Made by a program: the position numbers and the translations under genes. Under the pieces are notes generated by a model. The model ran no database searches, was not told the origin of the DNA, and worked only from the letters and a program-made list of their open reading frames with translations. Positions 24,104-30,556 of a stretch of DNA of 30,556 bases are shown in pieces. Location: the NCBI GenBank assembly GCA_020060485.1, contig JAGVAB010000127.1, forward strand, positions 1 through 30,556. Direction: 5' to 3'. The stretch's first letter is position 1; each line of letters starts with the position of its first letter. The DNA is from Anaerolineales bacterium. Its GTDB lineage: Bacteria; Chloroflexota; Anaerolineae; Anaerolineales; Anaerolineaceae.

Positions 24104-25756
24104 TTATTTACACATATTTTCCCTGATCTCATCACTGCGGATGATACAGGATTCAAAAGAACCAACCACTGAAGCGGTAACCACCTGGTCACCGCGGGTC
24201 ATATAGCCAAGATACGGAGCGTTTCCAGCATAGGCCTGCCAGCCGGAAAGCACAAAAGGCAAAGGTCCTTCGGCCAGTACCCATTCGCCGTTGTATTTGC
24301 GGGCTATATGAACATGCGTGCCATTGGAAACACCGCCTTCACAAGAGGGGTGCCCAATTTTGTCATCGGTGGCGAGCCATGTGCCAGCTGGTACGCGGTC
24401 CTTGGAGGCGATATGCATGTAAAGAATAGCCCAACCGGTTTGCTCATAGCCGTCACCATCCAGATCGACCATGACCACGCCATCCCGAGAACGGGTTACC
24501 AGGCCAGAGGCGGCAGCGGTAACCCAGCGTTCGGATTCCACGCAGCCGTGTTCGGTTGAGGCGGGGGCAAAATCCAGGGCGGCAAGAGCGCCGTCGGGAC
24601 CCCAGGCGGAATGCGGGCCACCAGTCATGCTCCAGCGGATGTTGGGCGGGAAGGGCAATTCCAGCTTGGGCTGGGTGAGGTTGGTGGGCAAGAGTGGCTC
24701 AACAGTTTGGGCGCGGGTCCAGGGATTGCCAAACATCTTTTCAAACAAAGCTGGCAGGCTGTCCGGGTCATAAAGGGCAGCGTTCCATTCGCGGTCATTG
24801 TAGAGACGGGAGAACATGTATTGAACTGCAACTGTGCCGGCATTCAATTCCGGGGCAAGGCGGATGGTTTTGTTATTGTTGAATTTTAGCTCGGTGACCA
24901 GGCCAGCGCGCCAGCCATAATAGCCGATGGACAATTGCTGAACCGCCCAACTGAGCTGGCGGTAGAGACCTTTGAGATGAAAGTCGTTCCGGCCCATGGG
25001 GTAATCTGTTTGGGCCAGGTTGGCTGGACGGCCGGTGACCCAGTTGCTTTCGTATTCGAGGATTGCCAGAAGCAGGCGAGGGTTGATTGAGTTTTCGATG
25101 GCCACGATTTCAATGATCTCAATGCCGCTGTACCAGCCGCCGACCCGCCATTCGCGATATTCATTGAGGTAACCGCCAGCCTGGCGGACATATTCAGCTA
25201 CATCAAAATCAATGGCGGACGGCGAGAAGACGATTTCGCTATCCGGCAGGAGGATCGTTTTCGACGTGATCTGCTCATCGGTGAAGCGATTGGGGATGAT
25301 CAACAACTGGTTGGGTTTGATCAGCGAGTCGGCAGGGATGGGAGCAGGGGAGGTGATGGCTTCAGGCCAGACATCAAAACGGACTGCCAATGCCGGCAGG
25401 GTGTCGCCGGCCTGGGAATAATACAGGATCGGCGGGGCATCTTCGGTTGGGGCTGGTGTATGCGTATTGACAGGCAATTCCGTTGGTTGAACTGCCGGAG
25501 GTGTGGAACTGGGCAGCGGCGCGGGCGGGAGAGTGGAGGTGTTTTGAGCCACAGGTGCAGAAAGGTTTTGAGAGGCTTGGGCAGTAACAGTGGTCATGGG
25601 GGCCTGGGTTGGATCCCAATATACGGCTGTGGCAGTCTGACTGGCCGAATATCCCGAGCTAAGGGAACAGGCAAGGGAAAAGATCAGCAGGGCATTGAGG
25701 GTGGCGTAAACCATCCATCTGCTAGCGGTGGATTTGATTCTCTGGTTTTCTTTCAT
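24104..25756 (-). CDS. LysM / M23A-type peptidase lipoprotein, paralog B
   Basis: A 550-residue lipoprotein. Signal peptide and lipobox SLAC (C30), a long Ser/Thr/Pro linker (about 45-108), LysM-like segment (about 110-156, YYSQAGDTLPALAVRF), central helical domain (about 170-350) with E234 in LLLAILEYES, and an M23A-type domain: H382 (TGGPH), D395 (AALDFAP), H448 (LYMHIAS), H481/H483 (GTHVHIA), C405 and C472. DLDGDGY (431-437) matches the loop in the paralogs. The ATG at 25756 is chosen because it gives a complete basic N-region; it overlaps the 3' end of paralog C by 35 bases. Earlier in-frame starts up to 25921 lie inside paralog C. Its C-terminus has an extra 20 residues or so with two Cys. 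Confidence 0.82.
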   Translation of the reverse strand: MKENQRIKSTASRWMVYATLNALLIFSLACSLSSGYSASQTATAVYWDPTQAPMTTVTAQASQNLSAPVAQNTSTLPPAPLPSSTPPAVQPTELPVNTHTPAPTEDAPPILYYSQAGDTLPALAVRFDVWPEAITSPAPIPADSLIKPNQLLIIPNRFTDEQITSKTILLPDSEIVFSPSAIDFDVAEYVRQAGGYLNEYREWRVGGWYSGIEIIEIVAIENSINPRLLLAILEYESNWVTGRPANLAQTDYPMGRNDFHLKGLYRQLSWAVQQLSIGYYGWRAGLVTELKFNNNKTIRLAPELNAGTVAVQYMFSRLYNDREWNAALYDPDSLPALFEKMFGNPWTRAQTVEPLLPTNLTQPKLELPFPPNIRWSMTGGPHSAWGPDGALAALDFAPASTEHGCVESERWVTAAASGLVTRSRDGVVMVDLDGDGYEQTGWAILYMHIASKDRVPAGTWLATDDKIGHPSCEGGVSNGTHVHIARKYNGEWVLAEGPLPFVLSGWQAYAGNAPYLGYMTRGDQVVTASVVGSFESCIIRSDEIRENMCK

Positions 25757-27269
25757 CCCAGGCTTCAATACTACGACCATCTTTCTGTAAAATACCGTTA
25801 TAGATCGTCCCCGTTCCCCTGGAAACCCAGCCGTCCATGATGAAAGGCAGGGAGCCGTCGGCAGCAATCCATTCCCCATTATACCTTCTTGCAAGATGAA
25901 CGTGGGTACCGCTGGAAACACCGCCTTCGCAAGAGGGGTGACCGATGCGGTCTCCCGCTTTCAGGACGGTGCCGGTTCGAACCCGGCCGCGACTTTCGAT
26001 GTGACCATAGAACAGGCTCCAACCAGTCTGGAAACTGCCGTCACCGTCCAGGTCTTGAATGACGATGCCGTTATCGGTATAGACAACAAGGCCGTCTGCG
26101 GCGGCCACTACCCAGGCATCACTCAGTACACAGCCTTCGGCGTTGCCGGGGGGGGCAAAGTCGAGGGCTGCCCAGGCAGAACCGTCTCCCCAGCCGCCGT
26201 GCGGCCCGCCAGTGAAGGACCAGGTGCTGCCTTTTTCGAAGGGCAATTGCATGGCTGGCTGGCGCAGGTTGGCCGGCACCAGGGGCTCGATCGCCAGACC
26301 AAAGGGACTGCCAAATAGATTTTGCCAGGTTTGGATGAATCCCGTCTCGCCGACAGCGACGCGCCATGCTGATTCATCCAGCAGCAGGCTGAAAAGACGC
26401 TGGACGGCGGCCGTGCCAGGGTTAATGGTGTTGTTGATGGGCACAACAGCGCCATCGGCAGTAACCCAGGTTGACAGGCCATTGATCTGCCAGAGGTAAT
26501 AGCCACGGTTCATCTGGTCGGCAGCCCAGGCGAGTTGACGGTAAAGACCTTCGCGCCAGAAGTCTTTGTTGCCCAAAGGGTATGACAGGGTATCCAAGTT
26601 GGGGGTGGAGGCAGTCAACCAGGCACTTTGATATTCGAGCAGTGCCAGCAAAAGGCGGGGATTGACGGAATATTCAGCAGCAACGCGGGAGATGATCTCG
26701 GCGCCAGTCATGCTGCGGCCGTCTACCTGCTCCGTGTAGCGGCTGAGGTAACCGTTGTATTTGATAATAAAGGTTTCCAGATCGAAACAGGCGGCGGCCG
26801 GGCCATTGACCAATTCCGAATCGGGGATGATCTTGAAGCCAGTGCCCGGGTTTGCCGGCCGGGGAGCAGGGATGAGAAGCACCTGACCAATCTCCAGCAG
26901 ATTGGGGTTTGCCAGGTTGTTGGCGGCAATCAGGCTTTCCAGTGGGAGGCCATAGCGCCCGGCTATGGCAGCCAGACCGTCGCCAGGCTGGACGATGTAG
27001 GATTCGTCCGTGGCGCGCAGGGTTGGCAGAACGCGGGGCGGGTTCGGGGTGGGGCTGAAGGATGTATCGATGGCCTGGCGGGCGTTGGGCAGACACCAAT
27101 CCGGGTCTTGCTGGCCATCTTTCTGGACGTTGCCGATGGGTGATTGGGCCTGGCTGGATAGGGATGCCGGGTTGGTGGTTTCGGGCCGCTGACAGGCGGA
27201 AAGCAATAGTGTGGCCAGCAGCAGGGCGGCAAGGAGCGGTTTTGAAGGGAAGCGTTTGACCGGGTTCAT
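25722..27269 (-). CDS. LysM / M23A-type peptidase lipoprotein, paralog C
   Basis: A 515-residue lipoprotein, first of the three paralogs in transcription order. Lipobox LSAC (C26); a clear LysM domain (about 90-135, YIVQPGDGLAAIAGRYGL then LLEIGQVLLIP); central domain (about 145-320) with E212 in LLLALLEYQSAW; M23A-type domain with H357 (TGGPH), D370 (AALDFAP), H423 (FYGHIES), H456/H458 (GTHVHLA), C380 and C447. DLDGDGS (406-412) is the Asp-rich loop. The ATG overlaps the HIT gene stop (ATGA). LysM should hold it to peptidoglycan while the M23 domain cuts. The central domain resembles lysozyme-like helical folds, but I cannot confirm this. Confidence 0.87.
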   Translation of the reverse strand: MNPVKRFPSKPLLAALLLATLLLSACQRPETTNPASLSSQAQSPIGNVQKDGQQDPDWCLPNARQAIDTSFSPTPNPPRVLPTLRATDESYIVQPGDGLAAIAGRYGLPLESLIAANNLANPNLLEIGQVLLIPAPRPANPGTGFKIIPDSELVNGPAAACFDLETFIIKYNGYLSRYTEQVDGRSMTGAEIISRVAAEYSVNPRLLLALLEYQSAWLTASTPNLDTLSYPLGNKDFWREGLYRQLAWAADQMNRGYYLWQINGLSTWVTADGAVVPINNTINPGTAAVQRLFSLLLDESAWRVAVGETGFIQTWQNLFGSPFGLAIEPLVPANLRQPAMQLPFEKGSTWSFTGGPHGGWGDGSAWAALDFAPPGNAEGCVLSDAWVVAAADGLVVYTDNGIVIQDLDGDGSFQTGWSLFYGHIESRGRVRTGTVLKAGDRIGHPSCEGGVSSGTHVHLARRYNGEWIAADGSLPFIMDGWVSRGTGTIYNGILQKDGRSIEAWDERKPENQIHR

Positions 27270-27619
27270 TGAATTGCCATATCCATTGGGAAGCGGCGGC
27301 CGGCGATGAAGTGCAGGTGCAGGTGAAAGACAGATTGGCCGCCATCTGGACCGGTATTCAAGACCAGGCGGTAGCCCTTCTGGTCAATGCCTTGCTGGCG
27401 GGCGATGTGCTGCGCCACCAGCAAGAGGCTGCCCAACAGTTCCTGCTGATCAGCGTCAGCCTCATTAAGAGAAGGAATGTGAATTTTGGGGACGATGAGG
27501 ATATGGATAGGTGCGATGGGAGTGTGATCGTGAAAGGCAATCACAGAATCGTTCTGGTAAACGATATTGGCCGGTAACTGGCCGGCAATGATCTGGCAAA
27601 AGGGACAAGTTTTATTCAT
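27266..27619 (-). CDS. HIT (histidine triad) family nucleotide-binding protein
   Basis: A 117-residue cytoplasmic protein. It has the N-terminal zinc-type pair C5-x2-C8 (TCPFC), AFHDHTPIAPIHILIVPK (28-45) and the active triad H99-x-H101-x-H103 within QSVFHLHLHFIAGR. It matches HINT-type phosphoramidases acting on nucleotidyl adducts. The ATG at 27619 gives the family-typical start (MNKTCPFC); an ATG at 27637 would add 6 residues. It lies between envelope genes, with its stop overlapping the start of paralog C, so it is co-transcribed without an obvious functional link. Confidence 0.93.
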   Translation of the reverse strand: MNKTCPFCQIIAGQLPANIVYQNDSVIAFHDHTPIAPIHILIVPKIHIPSLNEADADQQELLGSLLLVAQHIARQQGIDQKGYRLVLNTGPDGGQSVFHLHLHFIAGRRFPMDMAIQ

Positions 27620-27654
27620 TGGATAACCGGGTTGCAAGGCCCATGCCGGGCTTT

Positions 27655-28860
27655 TTATTGGGTCAAGCCTGGTATCTCGCCGGTGACGGGTTTGCAGACG
27701 ATGTCGTAGTATTCCAGCTCAATGGCGCGATTTTCTTCGGCGTAAGTGCGGGCCTGTTTGCCGATCTGGCGCACGGTATCGATATGGCGGCTGGCATCCT
27801 GATCCCAGTAGCGCGGCAGAACGAGTAGGGGATTGTGTACCTTGCCTTCGGGAATGAAGTATGGCCGATTGGGATCATACTCATCTGCCAGGGGGATCCA
27901 GTTGAACATCAACGGGCCGCGCGGATTGATGGTAAAGCCAAGTTTGTAACCGGCTTCTTCGGCGATCTCGGCTGCACGGGGGGTAAAGCCGCCGCCGGGC
28001 CAGATATAGGCGATGGGAGGTTTGCCATATACGTTTCCGATGATATCCATGGAGCCAAACAGCTCGGACCGCATGTATTCTTCTGAGGCAGAGGCATCGA
28101 TGGGAATATTGTGGATGACGCCATGTCCTTGATGATCAATCCAGCCTTCGTTCTGCAGGCGAGCATTGCCGGCAATCAGTTCCTGGGTTGAGGCTGGGGT
28201 GCTGATCCAGGCATTGACGAAGGTCCAGCCATACAGATCGTAATAGGCTTTAAAGGTATTCTCAAAAGAGTTAGCCGAATGGCGGTCGTCAATAATGAGA
28301 ATGACAGAGCGTTCCGGGATTTTGGCATTTGTGGTGAGAAAATCAGAAAGCTGTTGGACGGTGATGGATTCAAAGCCCTGGTCTTTCAGGTTTTTTCCAA
28401 GGGTCAACAAGGTCTCTCTTGAGATCTGGAATTTTGAGGAATCAGGGTTTTCGTCAACGATCCAGTGGAACATGATGGGCATGACCACGGTGCCGGGTGC
28501 GGCATTGTTGGGGTCCCAGCGCATTTTGAGAAGGGTGCAGGTGTCTTCAATGTAATTACGCGGGACATCAAGCGGGTTGAGATATTCTGAAGAAAAAGCG
28601 GCCGGCAGGGTGGGAGGAGTGCGGTAAAGATCGGGGGTGGCTGTGGGGGACGGCTCCGGCGTGGGCGGCTCGGGGGTGAGGGTGGCCGTGGCGGTGGGGC
28701 CGGAGATGGCATAGGTTGCTGTCAGCATGGCGCTTTCAAAGATAGCAGTTTTATCCAGGGCAGGTTGGGCTTGCGCTGAAGGCGTGCAGGCAGCAAGGGT
28801 AAGCAGGATAAGAACCAGTACTTTGATAAGGGTGTTGTTCCACTGATCTATTTTTTTCAT
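27655..28860 (-). CDS. Polysaccharide deacetylase (CE4-like) lipoprotein
   Basis: A 401-residue lipoprotein. Signal peptide with lipobox LAAC (C25), Thr/Pro-rich linker (about 52-85) and a NodB/CE4-like domain. Recognisable motifs: ILIIDDRHS with D191/D192 (general base and metal Asp), HGVIH with H246 and H250 (metal His pair) and YIWPGGGFTP (substrate groove). CE4 enzymes remove N- or O-acetyl groups from peptidoglycan or other glycans; the substrate cannot be read. It is the first gene of the minus-strand envelope operon, 35 bases before the HIT start. The ribosome binding site is weak. Confidence 0.88.
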   Translation of the reverse strand: MKKIDQWNNTLIKVLVLILLTLAACTPSAQAQPALDKTAIFESAMLTATYAISGPTATATLTPEPPTPEPSPTATPDLYRTPPTLPAAFSSEYLNPLDVPRNYIEDTCTLLKMRWDPNNAAPGTVVMPIMFHWIVDENPDSSKFQISRETLLTLGKNLKDQGFESITVQQLSDFLTTNAKIPERSVILIIDDRHSANSFENTFKAYYDLYGWTFVNAWISTPASTQELIAGNARLQNEGWIDHQGHGVIHNIPIDASASEEYMRSELFGSMDIIGNVYGKPPIAYIWPGGGFTPRAAEIAEEAGYKLGFTINPRGPLMFNWIPLADEYDPNRPYFIPEGKVHNPLLVLPRYWDQDASRHIDTVRQIGKQARTYAEENRAIELEYYDIVCKPVTGEIPGLTQ

Positions 28861-29199
28861 AAGACTGCGTTTCTCAGCTACTGATATTGGCCAGCTTTTT
28901 TTGTAGATTAGCCGGGTTTAGGAAAAATTTGCTCCAAAGGTGGCAGGCAAGATGTTAAGCGGTTAAAATAGTACCTTGCGATGAGGCAGCCTCAACATTA
29001 ATTTCCTGTTGCATTCAAGCGGGCCCGCAAGGAACTGCATGCATTTGACCAAAGATACCATGAATCTTATTTTTTGCATACAAATAAATCACAGCGCCAG
29101 GTGTTAAAACCTTTGGGAGGCGAGGAGGATCATGGGGTGATCTTGCTCACTTTTCCGGCATTGTAGAGCCATTCTGTCCACTGAAAGAGGGAAGCGAGT
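28861..29199. other. Divergent intergenic region of 339 bases
   Basis: It separates the minus-strand deacetylase operon from the plus-strand membrane protein gene, so it must carry two promoters. Only one fair sigma-70-like match is seen on the plus strand (29045-29073). I find no RNA gene, repeat or coding frame in it. Confidence 0.6.
29045..29073 (+). promoter_or_regulatory. Sigma-70-like promoter candidate for the membrane protein gene
   Basis: TTGACC, a 17-base spacer and TATTTT. The predicted start lies about 120 bases before the ATG at 29200. The -10 match is moderate. Confidence 0.35.
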
Positions 29200-30381
29200 A
29201 TGGATCATCTTAAGTTGAAAGCGTTCTTCAAAGACCCGGATCGCAAAATTCTGCTGATTGCGTTTTGCATTTATCTTCCATTTATCTTTTTGGGTTACGG
29301 GAGCGATTACGACTCATATAATGTCGTCTGGGCAGGAAAAAATTTTGTGGAAACGCTGGATTATGTTCCCTCGCGCGTGCCTGGTTTCTTCGTTTATGAA
29401 TTCATCACGTATTTTTTTAACCTGGTCGGGGGCAGCCTGCTGACCAACCTTGCCAGTGTGGGGATGTCTTTGCTTATCCTGTATCATTTCATGCGGTTTT
29501 GCAAGGTAAATCTGGTGCCGCATTACAGAATGTTGACCCTGATATTGATGCTGCACCCTTACTATTGGGTGAATTCCACCTGTACGATGGATTACCTGTT
29601 TTCCTTTGGTTTTGCGTTTTTGGGATTGATGAAATTGAATGATCGAAAATTTCTGGCAGCGGGGTTGTTGATGGCATTGGGGATTGGTTCCCGGCTGACA
29701 ACCGGCCTTGTCGCAGGATTTTTTCTTCTTTGGGCTTTCATCATGCAGAAAGAAAACCGCGGCAAGGTGATAATGAGCGGCATAATCACTGCCGTTGTTG
29801 CGGTGTTGTTTTATTTGCCTTCTCTGGACTTTGCGGAATGGAATTTTGCATATTTCAGCCCGTCGGTTGGCACAGAGATATTCTGGACGCCGGTATTGCG
29901 GTTTGGGCGTTTTGTTTACAAATCGATTTATTTCTGGAGCCCGCCGGTACTCGTCATTATGGTGTGGGGTGTGTTGCGTCTGGTTGTCAGGCGAACCAGC
30001 AGGATTGATCTGGCAGACAAAAGTTTGCTGTATGCATGTGCCGGTTTGATCCTTATCATTCAGCTTTTCTATCTCTATATTCCCACCGAGCCAGCTTATT
30101 TGATCCCCACCATTCCTTTCTGGCTGATCTTGATGGGGGTTGCTTTTGCCGACAAGAAAAAAGTTTTGGCGGTTTTGCTTGCGCTGGTTGTGCTTTCCAA
30201 TTTTGTGAGCATCAATGTGGCCCGTCCTGATAAAGTAAATCAGGCCACAGGAGCCCAATACGGCCTATGGATCGAACCGGGGCATCTGGTGAAGGATGTG
30301 AATAAGCGAATTGAATATGTGAATTGCGGATATCAGCCCTGCGAGTTGTTGGAACTTTCTGAAGAAATTCTGGCGGAGTAA
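29200..30381 (+). CDS. Polytopic membrane protein, GT-C glycosyltransferase-like
   Basis: A 393-residue protein with about nine or ten predicted membrane helices, e.g. ILLIAFCIYLPFIFLGYG, FLAAGLLMALGIGS, VIMSGIITAVVAVLFYLP, SLLYACAGLILIIQLFYLYI and VLAVLLALVVLSNFVSI. The first outside loop contains acidic GSDYDSYNVVWAGK. GT-C enzymes use an acidic residue at this place with a lipid-linked sugar donor, so a role in envelope glycan synthesis is possible. I recognise no specific family. The C-terminal 55 residues are soluble with two Cys (NCGYQPCELL). AGAGGGAAG lies about 9 bases before the ATG. Confidence 0.7.
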   Translation: MDHLKLKAFFKDPDRKILLIAFCIYLPFIFLGYGSDYDSYNVVWAGKNFVETLDYVPSRVPGFFVYEFITYFFNLVGGSLLTNLASVGMSLLILYHFMRFCKVNLVPHYRMLTLILMLHPYYWVNSTCTMDYLFSFGFAFLGLMKLNDRKFLAAGLLMALGIGSRLTTGLVAGFFLLWAFIMQKENRGKVIMSGIITAVVAVLFYLPSLDFAEWNFAYFSPSVGTEIFWTPVLRFGRFVYKSIYFWSPPVLVIMVWGVLRLVVRRTSRIDLADKSLLYACAGLILIIQLFYLYIPTEPAYLIPTIPFWLILMGVAFADKKKVLAVLLALVVLSNFVSINVARPDKVNQATGAQYGLWIEPGHLVKDVNKRIEYVNCGYQPCELLELSEEILAE

Positions 30382-30408
30382 TTTTCGGTACTTTTTGAGT
30401 ATTAAGAC

Positions 30409-30435
30409 AAAGCGGCGGGTTCAACCAGCCACTTT
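30409..30435 (+). terminator. Imperfect inverted repeat after the membrane protein gene
   Basis: AAAGCGGCGGGTT and AACCAGCCACTTT pair with two mismatches over 13 positions around a very small loop, 28 bases beyond the stop. It has no T-run, so termination is possible but unproven. The remaining bases to 30556 show no supportable gene. Confidence 0.4.
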
Positions 30436-30556
30436 GCTCACAGTAAAGCAACTCCTCGACAGGCTCGGTGTGCGGTTTGCTGCATATATTGATTATGGCT
30501 CTCTGGGAATTACCGTGAAAAAGAAATTTGATAGGGGTGGTTTTTGCGCGAAGCGC

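Noticed and set aside
27635..27656. Terminator-like GCCC/GGGC hairpin with a T-run on the plus strand
   Set aside because: No plus-strand gene is transcribed towards it, and on the minus strand it lacks a T-run and would split the operon.
29314..30258. Minus-strand frame of 314 codons opposite the membrane protein
   Set aside because: Highly polar composition rich in Gln and His without motif; shadow of the membrane protein gene.
30411..30435. GGTTCAA resembling a tRNA T-loop
   Set aside because: No acceptor, D or anticodon arms can be drawn around it; it is better explained as part of an imperfect hairpin.
30515..30556. Possible gene start at GTG near the right edge
   Set aside because: Only 14 codons are visible, with a weak ribosome binding site and no recognisable residues.

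Overview
The window looks like a chromosomal segment of a Chloroflexota bacterium, probably class Anaerolineae. This is an inference from gene content: several Ser/Thr/Pro-linker lipoproteins, tandem LysM-peptidase lipoproteins, a DUF4349 lipoprotein, a bare [NiFe] hydrogenase gene pair and the MetH and CoaX/CoaBC types. Base composition is even and moderately GC-rich in genes, with AT-rich gaps. I saw no rRNA, tRNA, CRISPR array, transposase or phage gene. Most of the window is intact single-copy genes in short-spaced operons.

Layout. (1) 1-2793, minus: a secreted C39-like cysteine peptidase with repeated binding modules, open at the left edge. (2) 2794-3355: an AT-rich gap. (3) 3356-6201, minus: a pyruvate-kinase-C-terminal-like protein, then [NiFe] hydrogenase small and large subunits; the large subunit ends directly after its second CxxC. 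(4) 6290-7252, minus: a DUF4349 lipoprotein between two hairpins. (5) 7365-11375, minus: coaX-coaBC-DUF3048 lipoprotein-metallophosphoesterase, closed by a good terminator. (6) 11457-14969, minus: cobalamin-dependent methionine synthase metH. (7) 15248-20052, plus: small membrane protein, selA, an M24 peptidase, tsaD and a TTG-start methyltransferase. (8) 20093-22482, plus: an ECF sigma factor with an RsrA-like zinc anti-sigma, then a zinc-ribbon protein, a two-domain protein disulfide oxidoreductase and an OsmC-family protein. (9) 22549-28860, minus: a polysaccharide deacetylase lipoprotein, a HIT protein and three tandem paralogous LysM/M23A lipoproteins. (10) 29200-30381, plus: a polytopic GT-C-like membrane protein.

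How the parts work together. The most coherent candidate system is region 8. The anti-sigma has the Cys/His spacing of Streptomyces RsrA. The same 11-base string (AGGTAACTTTT), followed 16-17 bases after its AAC by CATC, lies just upstream of the sigma gene and again upstream of the redox operon. This suggests an autoregulated thiol/disulfide-stress circuit, and the predicted transcript of the sigma gene may be leaderless. Region 9 is an envelope-remodelling cluster with three LasA/beta-lytic-type (M23A) peptidases, each with a conserved DLDGDG insertion. Region 3 encodes a hydrogenase that appears to be made already in the 'processed' form, with Gln replacing the usual terminal His and no visible electron-acceptor subunit. 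Regions 5-7 are mainly housekeeping: CoA and methionine synthesis, selenocysteine and tRNA t6A formation.
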